58,091 nucleotides of DNA from Nostoc sp. LEGE 06077 (GCF_015207705.1 NZ_JADEWI010000046.1:1-58091), one strand, 5' to 3'. Positions 17,813 through 28,159 are shown, counted from the stretch's first letter. A program made the numbers and translations. Notes: a model not told the origin generated them from the sequence alone.

Positions 17813-18250
17813 ATGGATATTCAATCAATCTTGTCCTTGGCAATTCAAGTTATCTTCATGAGTTTCGTTAGCCTTGTGTTCGTAGACTTCGCAAACGGCT
17901 TGTTCTGGCTACCGTATTCATATTCTGCGATTGCACCCGTCGCTACATCACATCAAGTAATCGCAGCAGCAACACCCCACACTGTACCTGCACCAAAGCC
18001 ACAGTTCGCGCAACTGCCAGATCCTTGGGAACTTACAGACCTTTCACCAAGCGCAATACAGCAAGAGCCTGTTGTACTTGAGTTCCCTACGTTAAGACTG
18101 CTACCGCCAGCAGCTTCTATTATTCAAACGGAAGCTAAGGCAAGCACCTCCATCGAAACCTCTCAACCAAAATCTACCAAAACCCGTAAAACCAATAAGC
18201 CCAAAACTGCCGTAACACCTCGTAAATCTCGCAAGAAGTCGGCGGCTTAG
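17813..18250 (+). CDS. hypothetical membrane-anchored protein, Pro-rich with basic tail
   Basis: 145 aa, not recognised. An N-terminal hydrophobic segment (SILSLAIQVIFMSFVSLVFV) is a signal anchor. A Pro/Ala/Gln-rich stretch and a Lys/Arg/Thr-rich tail (KPKTAVTPRKSRKKSAA) follow; the tail could bind nucleic acid or acidic surfaces. ATG 17813 has AGGAGA seven bases upstream, which decides it over an in-frame ATG at 17780. It is followed at about 100 and 65 bp spacings by two co-directional genes ending in the strawberry-notch helicase. Confidence 0.65.
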   Translation: MDIQSILSLAIQVIFMSFVSLVFVDFANGLFWLPYSYSAIAPVATSHQVIAAATPHTVPAPKPQFAQLPDPWELTDLSPSAIQQEPVVLEFPTLRLLPPAASIIQTEAKASTSIETSQPKSTKTRKTNKPKTAVTPRKSRKKSAA

Positions 18251-18353
18251 TTCCACAACCCCTTCCCTTGTTGAGCGATGGCTTTGCCAACGCCAAGGGC
18301 GAACGCAATTACTACAGGCGATCGCTCCTTTTGTCGTTTCAAAAATTAGAACA

Positions 18354-18740
18354 ATGCAAGCGGCTCACTGTGCTTTAGTCGTAGCCCTCCAATATGCCCC
18401 AGTTGAGCCGGAGTTTGCAGTTGCTAGAGAGCATTTGCGAAAGGCGATCGCTCTGTCGGGAGAATATCACCAGCTTTTTTGGAGCATATTCTGGAAAACT
18501 TCGCCGGAACGAGTCAAAAGACGAATTCGCTCACAATGCCACCAACTGGCATTCGATACGTACTCGCACATGATTGAGTTGGCCGAGTTAGTCAATGAAT
18601 ATGCTGCGGCTCAAACATCTGCTGGTATCCCCGAACCGAAACAGTGGCGAGAATTCTTACTCAACCTGGAATGTGCTTTTGAGTGGCTCGAACGTGAGCA
18701 TCCACAAGAAATCAACTTCAAGCAGTTAAGTCTAATTTGA
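18354..18740 (+). CDS. hypothetical helical protein (128 aa)
   Basis: Not recognised. 128 aa, almost entirely helical by composition, with TPR-like spacing at the start (VAREHLRKAIALSGEYHQLFW) and many Glu, Arg and Trp residues. It lies 65 bp before the helicase gene on the same strand, so it may be an accessory protein of that system. No clear ribosome site was found. Confidence 0.55.
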   Translation: MQAAHCALVVALQYAPVEPEFAVAREHLRKAIALSGEYHQLFWSIFWKTSPERVKRRIRSQCHQLAFDTYSHMIELAELVNEYAAAQTSAGIPEPKQWREFLLNLECAFEWLEREHPQEINFKQLSLI

Positions 18741-18805
18741 TTGCTTTGTTCAAAAACAGCATCGGCTACGCCAAATTTTTGTGAAAATTATATCTATATA
18801 TAGTC

Positions 18806-21800
18806 ATGATCAGCGCAATCCAAGGCTCACTATTTGATGTACAAACAGTCTTAGATTATGGGCAGTCTATTGTTAACGCGGGACAAGAACTAACAAAATC
18901 ATTAATCGAACACCGCCCCATAACCACAAAACTACTTCAATCACAAATGAATCGCCAATTTCACGGCACTGCGGCTGAGGGCAAGTGGTTGTGGAAGGAT
19001 GCTTACGAAGCAGTGGAAGTTGCACTAATTCTTTACCTGCGACAAAACCCGTTGTCACAAAACCCCTTAGAACAACTGCAACTGCTTGAGTCACTTTGCC
19101 CCACACACACCCGCCGCACTGAGGAACAATTGCAACTCCAGCAATTTTCGACTCCGCTACCGTTGGCGTATTTGGTGGCATTGGCGGGACAAGTGACTAA
19201 CAACGATTTAGTGCTTGAACCAAGTGCTGGGACTGGGATTCTGGCTCAGTTTGCCAAACTGTACGGTGCAAGTTTAATGCTGAATGAATTGGCTCAAGAC
19301 AGAACTAAAATTCTGCGGCGGCTGTTCCCTGGCACACCACTATTTTCTGTGAATGCCGAGCAAATTAACGATTATTTGGCTGGCAAGACTCAGCCCTCGA
19401 TTGTACTGATGAATCCGCCATTCTCATCATCGCCCAAAATCAGCGACCGCAATCCCGACGCAACACCTCGCCACATTAACTCTGCACTACAAAGGTTGTG
19501 TGACGGTGGGCGGTTGGTGACAATTACAGCCAATTGGTTCTCTCCGAATAATCCCACTTGGCGAGAAACTTTTGTTAAGTGGCAAGAAAAAGCGCGAGTT
19601 TTAATGTCGGTCGGGGTCAGTGGTCAAGCTTACGCCAAGCATGGGACAACAATCGAAACACGAATCACTGTTATTGATAAAGTCCCAGCATCTAACCCCG
19701 GCGACATTCCTTGCATTCGAGAAACGCTGGACTTGCCTGAAATACTGGCGTTGATTGAGCAGTTGCCTGCGCGTTCGCAGTGGAATGCTGCTACTGTTAA
19801 AGCTGCTGTAGTTGCAGCGAAGGTTGTTAGACTGTCAAAACACACTGTAGTAACTCAGCCAGAACCAGCTTCCGAGATTCCAGACGTGGTAGTTTTGGAG
19901 TATGAGATAGTCGAGTGGGTTGCCAATGAGGGTTTAAAGGATACTCTCTATGAAACCTACCGACCACAGCGAATCCGCATAAACGGTGCAAAGCCCCATC
20001 CCTCATTGCTGTGTGAGAGTGCAGCACTGGCTTTGGTATCACCACCGGCTCCTACATACAAACCACATCTGCCACAAAACATTGTCACGCAAGGCTTGTT
20101 ATCAGAGGCACAGCTTGAAAGCGTGATTTATGCAGGGCAAGCGCACTCAGAATTTCTGTCTGGTTCTTATATTGTGGATGATTCATGGGATAACGTAACA
20201 GTCGCAGCACAAGGCGAAGAAAATGCCGTGAAATTTCGTCGTGGCTGGTTCTTGGGCGATGGGACGGGTGCGGGTAAGGGTAGGCAATGTGCAGGAATCA
20301 TCCTCGACAACTGGTGTCAGGGCAGACGAAAAGCAATCTGGGTATCAAAAAGTGCTGCCCTTATTGAAGATGCCCGTAGAGATTGGTGTGCTTTAGGTGG
20401 CCATGAAAAGGACATTCTTGACCTCAGTAATATCAAGCTGGGTGATCCAATCCCATTCACCCAAGGCGTTCTGTTCTGCACTTACTCAACTCTGCGCTCA
20501 CAAAAGAACGGCAAAAGTCGGCTCAAACAAATCGTTGAGTGGGCAGGTAAGGACTTTGAGGGTGCGATCGCTTATGACGAATGCCACGCAATGGGTAACG
20601 CAATGGCTCAAGAGGGAACGCTCGGTATGGTTGCAGCATCACAGCAGGGCATTGTCGGGCTGAGACTGCAAAATGCACTTGCCAATGCCAGGGTTGTTTA
20701 CGTGTCGGCAACTGGGGCAACCAAAGTCTCAAACCTATCTTATGCTAATCGTTTAGGACTTTGGCAGACTGGCGACTTCCCGTTTACCTCTCGTGAGGAT
20801 TTCGTTGAATCTATCTCTGTCGGCGGCATTGCAGCGATGGAAGTTGTTGCACGGGATCTCAAGGCACTTGGTTTGTATTTGGCGCGATCGCTTTCCTTCG
20901 ATGGTGTAGAGTATCAAACTCTCGAAATCGATTTAACGCCGACGCAAGAACGCATTTACGACAGCTATTCTGACGCTTTTCAGGTTATTCATAATAATTT
21001 AGAGAAGGCATTGGAGGCTTGTAATATCTCTGGCTCCAAAACGTACAATCGCGCTGCTAAGATGTCCGCCAAATCGCAGTTTGAATCGCATAAGCAAAGA
21101 TTCTTCAATCATTTGCTCACGGGGATGAAATGCCCTCAGTTAATTAAGGCGATTGAAAATGATTTAGCTGCGGAGAATGCTGTTGTTGTGCAAATCGTCT
21201 CCACAAACGAAGAACTGCTGAAGCGACGGTTAGACGAAGTTCCTGCCGAGGAATGGAAGGATTTAAACTTGGATCTGACTCCAAGGGAATATCTCATGGA
21301 TTATTTGATGAGTGCGTTCCCAATCCATTTGCATGAAATCCATTCCGGCGAAGATGGCTCAGAACGCTCTGAACCACTGTTTGACGCGTACGGTTCTCCG
21401 ATTGTCTCACAAGAAGCTGTGGGTTTAAGAGATGCGTTGGTTAACAGACTGGCCAGCCTTGACCCCATCCCCGGCGCACTAGAACAATTGCTGTGGCACT
21501 TCGGACACAAACAAATTGCCGAAGTGACTGGTCGTAGCAAACGAGTGTTAAAAGATGAATCTGGTCGCTTATTTGTAGATTCACGCAGTTCCGGCGCTAA
21601 TATTGCCGAAACTACTGCTTTTATGGCTGATGAGAAACGTATTCTCATCTTCTCTGATGCTGGCGGTACAGGTCGCAGTTATCACGCAGACTTGAACGCA
21701 GTTAATCGTCGTAGGCGATCGCACTATTTATTAGAAGCTGGCTGGAGAGCAGATAACGCCATTCAAGGGCTTGGACGCTCTCACCGCACAAACCAAGCAT

Positions 21801-23056
21801 CTGCACCAATCTTTCGCCCAGTAACTACAAATGTGCGCGGTGAACGCCGTTTCATCTCAACTATCGCCCGACGCTTAGATAGCTTGGGTGCGTTAACTCG
21901 TGGGCAGCGTCAAACTGGAGGCAATGGAATATTCGAGGCTAAGGATAACCTAGAGTCACAGTACGCCGAACACGCCCTGTATGAGTTGTTTAAGCAGATT
22001 TTCCAAGGTCGGTTTTATGAAGTGTCTTTAGGGACTTTTGAAGCAATGACAGGACTCAGCTTAACCTCTCATGAAGGTGGGATGAAAATCGACCTCCCAC
22101 CACTGCGGCAATTCCTCAATCGCTTGTTGGCTTTGAGGATTGGGATGCAGAATATCATCTTTGAGAGGTTCGAGTTATTGTTAAGTCAACAAATCGAGAC
22201 AGCGATCGCGGCTGGTGTCTATGAGGCTGGTGTTGAAACTTTACGGGCTGAACGGTTTTCCATCGAAAGCCAAGAATCAGTTTATACACATCCTCAAACT
22301 GGCAGTGTGACCAATTACTTGAAAGTAGAACGCACTCAAAGGAACAACATCAAAACTGCTTTGGAGATGCTAGGATTTGCCACCCAGTACCAGGGACAAC
22401 TCATGATCAATGAGAAATCTGGTCATGCTGCTGTGTCAATTCCGACACACAGCATTTTCGACAGCGGTGGTGGTGTTATTCCACGGGTTTTGTTGGTGCG
22501 ATCGCAAAAAGAAACTCGCGTGACGGTCGAACAATTGAATTCGTCTACGTGGCGGCAGGTTTCGGAGAAAGATGCGTTTGTCGCGGCGTGGTCAAAGGAA
22601 GTAGACACACTGCCTAAATTCACTACCGATTACCTGCATTTGGTGACAGGCATTCTGTTACCAATCTGGAAAATTCTACCGCAGTCCAGCAGCCGGGTCT
22701 TCCGATTGCAAACCAGCGATGGCGAGAAGATTCTGGGTCGAGTAGTCAATGCGAACGACATTCAAACTGTGGCAGAACAGTTGGGCATGAAAAACAAGCT
22801 GTTAAGTCCAGCCGAATTGGTATCACTGGTGCTGAATGAAGGTTACTCACAGCAATTGCCAGGTGGCGTAACTTTGCGGCGTTCTTTTATCGCTGGTGAG
22901 CCTCGGATTGAGTTGGTTGATGCTTTGTCATTGGCTGAGGGACTTGTTGCAATGGGTTGTTTCACTGAGATTATTCAGTGGCGCAAGCGGGTGTTTGTGC
23001 CAACAGGATTGAGCGCTGCGGCTGTCTTAGGTGCTGTAATTGAGATTCTTGGATAG
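18806..23056 (+). CDS. strawberry notch-like helicase with N-terminal methylase-like domain
   Basis: 1416 aa. Residues about 100-330 resemble an N6 adenine-type methyltransferase: LEPSAGTGILAQFA as a possible AdoMet site and NPPF at 203-206 as the catalytic motif. A superfamily 2 motor of the strawberry notch type follows: Walker A GDGTGAGKG at 484-492, motif II DECH at 591-594, and the diagnostic C-terminal block FSDAGGTGRSYHAD, then IQGLGRSHRTNQ. Such proteins occur on phages and plasmids, where they are thought to act on DNA; their reactions are poorly known. A strong terminator follows the stop. It could serve plasmid transfer, modification or defence. Confidence 0.85.
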   Translation: MISAIQGSLFDVQTVLDYGQSIVNAGQELTKSLIEHRPITTKLLQSQMNRQFHGTAAEGKWLWKDAYEAVEVALILYLRQNPLSQNPLEQLQLLESLCPTHTRRTEEQLQLQQFSTPLPLAYLVALAGQVTNNDLVLEPSAGTGILAQFAKLYGASLMLNELAQDRTKILRRLFPGTPLFSVNAEQINDYLAGKTQPSIVLMNPPFSSSPKISDRNPDATPRHINSALQRLCDGGRLVTITANWFSPNNPTWRETFVKWQEKARVLMSVGVSGQAYAKHGTTIETRITVIDKVPASNPGDIPCIRETLDLPEILALIEQLPARSQWNAATVKAAVVAAKVVRLSKHTVVTQPEPASEIPDVVVLEYEIVEWVANEGLKDTLYETYRPQRIRINGAKPHPSLLCESAALALVSPPAPTYKPHLPQNIVTQGLLSEAQLESVIYAGQAHSEFLSGSYIVDDSWDNVTVAAQGEENAVKFRRGWFLGDGTGAGKGRQCAGIILDNWCQGRRKAIWVSKSAALIEDARRDWCALGGHEKDILDLSNIKLGDPIPFTQGVLFCTYSTLRSQKNGKSRLKQIVEWAGKDFEGAIAYDECHAMGNAMAQEGTLGMVAASQQGIVGLRLQNALANARVVYVSATGATKVSNLSYANRLGLWQTGDFPFTSREDFVESISVGGIAAMEVVARDLKALGLYLARSLSFDGVEYQTLEIDLTPTQERIYDSYSDAFQVIHNNLEKALEACNISGSKTYNRAAKMSAKSQFESHKQRFFNHLLTGMKCPQLIKAIENDLAAENAVVVQIVSTNEELLKRRLDEVPAEEWKDLNLDLTPREYLMDYLMSAFPIHLHEIHSGEDGSERSEPLFDAYGSPIVSQEAVGLRDALVNRLASLDPIPGALEQLLWHFGHKQIAEVTGRSKRVLKDESGRLFVDSRSSGANIAETTAFMADEKRILIFSDAGGTGRSYHADLNAVNRRRRSHYLLEAGWRADNAIQGLGRSHRTNQASAPIFRPVTTNVRGERRFISTIARRLDSLGALTRGQRQTGGNGIFEAKDNLESQYAEHALYELFKQIFQGRFYEVSLGTFEAMTGLSLTSHEGGMKIDLPPLRQFLNRLLALRIGMQNIIFERFELLLSQQIETAIAAGVYEAGVETLRAERFSIESQESVYTHPQTGSVTNYLKVERTQRNNIKTALEMLGFATQYQGQLMINEKSGHAAVSIPTHSIFDSGGGVIPRVLLVRSQKETRVTVEQLNSSTWRQVSEKDAFVAAWSKEVDTLPKFTTDYLHLVTGILLPIWKILPQSSSRVFRLQTSDGEKILGRVVNANDIQTVAEQLGMKNKLLSPAELVSLVLNEGYSQQLPGGVTLRRSFIAGEPRIELVDALSLAEGLVAMGCFTEIIQWRKRVFVPTGLSAAAVLGAVIEILG

Positions 23057-23062
23057 TGGGAG

Positions 23063-23099
23063 CAAAGCGATGTGGTTTTTACCCGTCGCTTTGTTTTTT
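23063..23099 (+). terminator. rho-independent terminator after the strawberry notch gene
   Basis: CAAAGCGA at 23063-23070 pairs with TCGCTTTG at 23086-23093, followed by TTTTTT at 23094-23099. An eight-base GC-containing stem with a U-tract seven bases after the stop codon is a convincing intrinsic terminator. Confidence 0.85.
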
Positions 23100-23353
23100 C
23101 TCAATTCTGGTATACAGTTGCACTTTTTGTAAATTTTGATTTTTTCTGTACTGATAGTTAACATTTCGTAGCATTGACAAACCCACCCCTTCTGGCGGCA
23201 CAATAATTCGACTAGCTTCTATAGTTCTGTAAACTGCAAGAACTAACTGTATAAACTTAGTTAAGTAGTTGAAGAATATTTGGAAACAGCCATTAGCTGC
23301 TTCACTCAGAGCTAGTTGTCCTGATTGATTCGCTTGCAAGAAGCCCTCACCCT

Positions 23354-23575
23354 ATGAACACAACCGTTAGCATCCTCACCCAAATTCCCGAAACCTTACA
23401 TGAGTGTCTCAAAGATTACTTACAGCAGCATCCTGATTGGGATGAGAACCGCGTATTAACGGCAGCTGTCTCACTGTTTCTGCTACAGAATGCGGATAGT
23501 GATGCCTGCGGCAACTCCTTCGGACAACGCCGGGTAGCACAAGTTTATTTAGAAGCTTTGTTTCGTCGTCATTAA
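23354..23575 (+). CDS. DUF2811 family protein
   Basis: 73 aa. The pattern VSILTQIPETLHECLKDYL, then HPDWDENRVLTAAVSLFLLQN and RVAQVYLEALF matches small cyanobacterial DUF2811 proteins of unknown function. Between the two conserved blocks there is an extra ACGNSFGQR stretch whose DNA (TGCCTGCGGCAACTCCTTCGG) looks like an in-frame dispersed repeat. ATG 23354 is well placed. Confidence 0.75.
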   Translation: MNTTVSILTQIPETLHECLKDYLQQHPDWDENRVLTAAVSLFLLQNADSDACGNSFGQRRVAQVYLEALFRRH

Positions 23576-23827
23576 AGAAGAACATCTGGAACCCACTGTG
23601 ATTGAGCGTAGCATAACGTCACAAGTTCCTTTAAAATAGATTCAATAGCTGCTTAATATTGAGCAGCTAATTATTAGTCCAGCAACAAAAATTGATATCT
23701 AAAATGGTTTTAAACTAGATTATCTAATGAGTATTTTTAATACACCAGAAGTGTCTTTTGCCCTTGCCAAAATATTGCGAGAAAACAGATAAATTCAGGG
23801 CATTATTTCAAAAACAAAATAAATCGC

Positions 23828-26800
23828 ATGGCTAATATTGCATCTAACCCCACAAAACTACAAGCACAACTCACTGAGAAATACTTCCAGTTACACCCTT
23901 GCGCCCAAAAGATTATCCAGTTGTTCTCGGTAATTTATGCACCGATAGATAAAAATTCATTCGTGAGTTGTATTAGTAAAACGGGTGCTTTAGATGAAAA
24001 CAATAAGCCTTGGGGTACTAAAACCATTAGTCCCCAAATTGATAAATTGTTAAAAGTAGGTTTGCTAGTGCAGTCAGGCAGGCAAAGTCCTGAATGTCAT
24101 CCTTTACTCACAGAAATTGCTACTCGTCATGCAGTAAAAACCGGACAGTTTGAAATTCTTGTCACAGCAGTAGAAGAAAAGTTACCTATACGGACTCATT
24201 GGAACAAAAAAGCTCGGATATTCCGCAGCTTACGCGAGTGTATTCGGGAAATCCGTATAGGTTTTTATCGCCAAGACACTAATTTTATTAATCAGCAAAT
24301 TGAAGATTACGAGAAATATGCTGATAGCGAAGAAAAAATAGTCATCCAAAATATCTTCGAGCAGATATGCAATAACCCATTTGATGCTGATTGGTTTAAC
24401 ACCTTACCACAAGGATTATATGAAAATGGGATATCTAGTATCCTCCTCAACTCAGCCTTAAAATTGTCTGTGTCTGAAGATGCGTTTACGTTGCTGGAAG
24501 AAGAATGTTCTACATCTGGGAAACATTGTTCAGATTATCTGCATTTGATTTTGACAGAACAAATGTTGCTTCGGGGTTGTACCCAAGAAGCACAAGAATG
24601 TCTGGAGCGGGTATCGGATGAATATCAACATAACGCTGCTATCTTTTGGGGCTGGTTAAGTTTTCTCCGAGGGGAAAATGAACAAGCGATTAAGTATTAT
24701 ACAGATGCCCTGAAAAAACTGAGAAAAGCGACAGGCAAACGCCAAATGTATTTTAATACGATGGGGGGCTTATTTTTTATCCTGGCACTGTTAAAAGATG
24801 GTTCAGTGCAGAGCCTCCAGCAAGCACAAGAGTACACCAGTGCGATGTCCCGCCAATCAGATCATTGGCTGAGGTTTATTTATGGCAGACTGAAAATGGT
24901 ACTGCAAGTCCATCAAGGTGATCTTACTCAAAAACAATTAGTCCTTAGCTCTCACATTTCTTCAGTGGAAGAAGAAAACAGCTTACAAACATTGTTTTGC
25001 TCACTATGCCTTTACTGGATGGATGCCGACGCTGCAAAAAAACGTTTACCTAATTTATTAGAGCCATTATATCGGAGAGCGCTTACTTCAGGGCATCATT
25101 GGTTGGCAATGGAAACCGCAGAACTCCTATCCCGGCTCAAACCTAGTAGTAACTATCAAAAACAGGCAGAGGCACTGCGAGAAGATAGCGGTATTCAAAC
25201 TATTATCGACTTAATTCGACCCCAAGAAGCTTGGGAAATGTGCCTCAATGCCCTAGCCAATCTCCAGAAAGAACCACAAACACCAGGAAAACCAGAATCA
25301 GAATTACGTTTAGCATGGTTCATTACCTTCTATCCCAGTAGATTTGTCTTGCAACCAAAAGAACAGAAAATAAATGCCAAAGGAGAATGGAGTAAAGGTC
25401 GCCCCATCGCCCTCAAGCGTCTGAATAGTGGATTAGCTGAGTTTGATTACATTACCCCCCAAGATATGCGGGTATGTAGTTGTATTGAGGTATATAGCGA
25501 GGGCTATTATGGCAAAGTTGATTATACTTTCGGGGAAAAAGCCATCTCTGCTTTAATTGGACACCCGTTGGTTTTTTGGGAAGATAGCCCTAATATCCGT
25601 GTAGAAATTGTCAAGGGAGAACCGGAACTGCTAGTTAAAAAAGAAAAACTTGGTCTTCTTACCTTGGAATTTTCTCCCAAAATTATCGAATCACAGAGTA
25701 TTCTGCATATCAAAGAAACTCCAACCCGCATCAAAGTTATTGAAATTACTGCCGAACACAGACGTATTGCAGAAATCCTGGGGAAAGATAATAAATTAAA
25801 TGTCCCGGCGATCGCCGAAAAACAAGTTTTGGCTGCCATTAATGCCGTTTCTGGCATTGTCACCGTGCATTCGGACATTGGTGGTGGCGCAGAAGGAGCA
25901 GAAGTTGTCCCCGCCCAGACATTCCCTCATATCCACCTTTTGCCTGCCAATGCCGGCTTAAAAGTTACCATGTTGTCGCGCCCATTTGCCCAAGGTGGCC
26001 CCTACTATCGTCCTGGTACAGGTGGTGAAACTGTTATTGCCGAGATTGATGGTAAACGTCTACAAACCAGACGAAATTTGTTACAAGAGAAACAACTTGC
26101 CGCAAACGCTGTAGCAGCCTGCGCCACTTTGGCTCGCAATGAAGAACAAGATGGTGAATGGACAATAAAAGAGCCAGAGGACTGTTTAGAATTGCTGCTA
26201 GAACTGCAAGCATTGGGAAGTAATGTCGTCATAGAATGGCCGCAAGGAGAAAAACTGCGTGTTAGCCACAATGCCGACTTAAAAGACTTTAATTTATCGA
26301 TTCAACGTCAGCAAGATTGGTTTGCAGCCACTGGGGAATTGAAATTGAATAACGACCTAGTGCTGGATATGCAGCAACTACTAGAACTATTAGAGAAAAC
26401 CCCAAGTCGTTTTATTCCGCTTGGGGATGGTCAATTTCTGGCTTTAACTCAAGCTTTTCGCAAACGTCTGGACGAATTGCGGATGTTTTCGGAAAAACAT
26501 GGTAAAGGGATGCGTTTTCACCCCTTGGCTACATTAGGATTAGAAGATTTTGTTGATGAAGTCGGTAAGGTAAAAGCAGATAAACACTGGAAAGAACATA
26601 TCAAACGCCTCAAGGAAGTACAAAACCTCCAAGCAGAACTCCCATCTACTTTCCAAGCCCAACTGCGTGACTATCAAATGGAAGGTTTTTGTTGGTTGGC
26701 GCGTCTAGCACATTGGGGTGTAGGAGCTTGCTTGGCAGACCAAATGGGATTGGGAAAGACCGTGCAGGCATTGGCTGTCATCCTCAGAAATGCCCATCAG

Positions 26801-28036
26801 GGGCCAACCCTAATTATTGCTCCAACTTCTGTGTGCATGAATTGGGTGAGTGAAGCGCAAAAGTTTGCCCCAACTCTAAATATCATTCAATTCTCTGGTG
26901 CTAACCGCCAAAAGTTGTTAGATGAATTACAACCTTTGGATATGTTGATATGCAGCTATGGTTTATTGCAACAAGAAGAAGTTGCTCAAATGCTTGCTCA
27001 AGTGCAATGGCAAACGATTGTCCTGGATGAAGCCCAGGCGATCAAAAATATGAACACTAAACGTTCTCAGGCTGCCATGAATTTGAAATCTAATTTTAAA
27101 TTGCTGACTACTGGGACTCCGATTGAAAATCATCTAGGTGAATTGTGGAATTTGTTCCGTTTTATTAATCCTGGGTTATTAGGTTCTTTTGAAAGTTTCA
27201 ATCAACGCTTTGCTACCCCCATTGAAAAATATCAAGATAAACTTGCGCGTAATAAATTGAAAAAACTGATTCAACCATTCTTATTACGCCGCACCAAAAA
27301 TCAGGTATTAGAAGAATTGCCTTCCCGAACTGAAATTCTGCTTCATGTGGAGTTGAGTACAGAAGAAAAGGCATTCTATGAAGCTTTGCGCCGTCAAGCT
27401 ATATCTAAACTTAACGAAAGCAATGCCGATGCAGGACAGAAACATTTGCAAGTTTTAGCAGAAATTATGAAACTGCGTCGCGCTTGCTGTAATCCCAGCC
27501 TCGTTATGCCTGATACTGCCTTATCTAGTTCCAAATTGCAACTTTTTGGTGAGGTGCTGGACGAACTTCTAGAAAATCGCCATAAAGCTTTAGTATTTAG
27601 TCAATTTGTTGATCATTTGCACATCATCCGCGATTTTCTGGAGCAACAAGGTATTAAGTATCAATACTTAGATGGCAGTACCTCAATGGCAGAACGAAAA
27701 AAAAGCGTAGATGCCTTTCAAGCTGGGGATGGTGATGTGTTTCTGATTAGTCTCAAAGCTGGGGGTACTGGACTCAATCTTACTGCCGCTGATTATGTCA
27801 TTCATACAGACCCCTGGTGGAATCCAGCAGTAGAAGACCAAGCTTCAGACCGCGCCCACCGCATTGGGCAACAACGCCCAGTCACAATTTATCGCTTGGT
27901 GGCTAAGGATACTATTGAAGACAAGATTGTGGAACTGCATCACCGTAAGCGGGATTTAGCGGATAGTCTTTTGGAGGGCTCCGATATGAGTGGCAAGATA
28001 TCAACAGAGGCGTTGTTAGAGTTGATTAATAGTTAG
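23828..28036 (+). CDS. large SNF2-family helicase
   Basis: 1402 aa. The first 460 or so residues are helical and repeat-like (TPR-type, AIFWGWLSFLRGENEQAIKYY). A central region of about 500 residues precedes the motor. SNF2 motifs: Walker A DQMGLGKT at 971-978, DEAQ at 1067-1070, TTGTPIENHLGELWNLF, and the C-terminal GGTGLNLTAADYVIHTDPWWNPA with DRAHRIGQ near 1345. It matches long cyanobacterial DEAD/DEAH-SNF2 proteins. SNF2 enzymes translocate on double-stranded DNA and occur in several defence systems (for example DrmD of class 1 DISARM). An AIPR-like gene follows 123 bp downstream. Confidence 0.9.
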   Translation: MANIASNPTKLQAQLTEKYFQLHPCAQKIIQLFSVIYAPIDKNSFVSCISKTGALDENNKPWGTKTISPQIDKLLKVGLLVQSGRQSPECHPLLTEIATRHAVKTGQFEILVTAVEEKLPIRTHWNKKARIFRSLRECIREIRIGFYRQDTNFINQQIEDYEKYADSEEKIVIQNIFEQICNNPFDADWFNTLPQGLYENGISSILLNSALKLSVSEDAFTLLEEECSTSGKHCSDYLHLILTEQMLLRGCTQEAQECLERVSDEYQHNAAIFWGWLSFLRGENEQAIKYYTDALKKLRKATGKRQMYFNTMGGLFFILALLKDGSVQSLQQAQEYTSAMSRQSDHWLRFIYGRLKMVLQVHQGDLTQKQLVLSSHISSVEEENSLQTLFCSLCLYWMDADAAKKRLPNLLEPLYRRALTSGHHWLAMETAELLSRLKPSSNYQKQAEALREDSGIQTIIDLIRPQEAWEMCLNALANLQKEPQTPGKPESELRLAWFITFYPSRFVLQPKEQKINAKGEWSKGRPIALKRLNSGLAEFDYITPQDMRVCSCIEVYSEGYYGKVDYTFGEKAISALIGHPLVFWEDSPNIRVEIVKGEPELLVKKEKLGLLTLEFSPKIIESQSILHIKETPTRIKVIEITAEHRRIAEILGKDNKLNVPAIAEKQVLAAINAVSGIVTVHSDIGGGAEGAEVVPAQTFPHIHLLPANAGLKVTMLSRPFAQGGPYYRPGTGGETVIAEIDGKRLQTRRNLLQEKQLAANAVAACATLARNEEQDGEWTIKEPEDCLELLLELQALGSNVVIEWPQGEKLRVSHNADLKDFNLSIQRQQDWFAATGELKLNNDLVLDMQQLLELLEKTPSRFIPLGDGQFLALTQAFRKRLDELRMFSEKHGKGMRFHPLATLGLEDFVDEVGKVKADKHWKEHIKRLKEVQNLQAELPSTFQAQLRDYQMEGFCWLARLAHWGVGACLADQMGLGKTVQALAVILRNAHQGPTLIIAPTSVCMNWVSEAQKFAPTLNIIQFSGANRQKLLDELQPLDMLICSYGLLQQEEVAQMLAQVQWQTIVLDEAQAIKNMNTKRSQAAMNLKSNFKLLTTGTPIENHLGELWNLFRFINPGLLGSFESFNQRFATPIEKYQDKLARNKLKKLIQPFLLRRTKNQVLEELPSRTEILLHVELSTEEKAFYEALRRQAISKLNESNADAGQKHLQVLAEIMKLRRACCNPSLVMPDTALSSSKLQLFGEVLDELLENRHKALVFSQFVDHLHIIRDFLEQQGIKYQYLDGSTSMAERKKSVDAFQAGDGDVFLISLKAGGTGLNLTAADYVIHTDPWWNPAVEDQASDRAHRIGQQRPVTIYRLVAKDTIEDKIVELHHRKRDLADSLLEGSDMSGKISTEALLELINS

Positions 28037-28051
28037 TCTACCAAGCAAAGG

Positions 28052-28079
28052 CTTTTGTAACCCTTTAACAAAAGTTTTG
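28052..28079 (+). terminator. weak hairpin after the SNF2 gene
   Basis: CTTTTGT at 28052-28058 pairs with ACAAAAG at 28068-28074, followed by TTTT. The seven-base, AT-rich stem is weak and may only attenuate transcription into the AIPR-like gene. Confidence 0.35.
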
Positions 28080-28159
28080 AGTTTGCAGGGCTTGGTCATT
28101 TACTCCTGAATTTTGTATCCTTCTTTAATATCAACTGCACTCCCCACACCAAAGAAACT

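Noticed and set aside
17639-17824. Minus-strand 61-codon frame (SPEVRESFQWLLAKRF...)
   Set aside because: It overlaps the start and ribosome site of the gene at 17813, and its own start has no ribosome site. The composition is plausible but unsupported.
18806-23056. Strawberry-notch protein as the missing DISARM methylase
   Set aside because: The methylase-like motif is suggestive, but the gene is 11 kb away, in its own terminated unit, and belongs to a family known on plasmids and phages without DISARM. Mentioned only as one possibility.
23079-23339. Minus-strand 86-codon frame opposite the terminator and upstream of the DUF2811 gene
   Set aside because: It starts with TTG, has no ribosome site, overlaps a strong terminator at its end and resembles no family I know.
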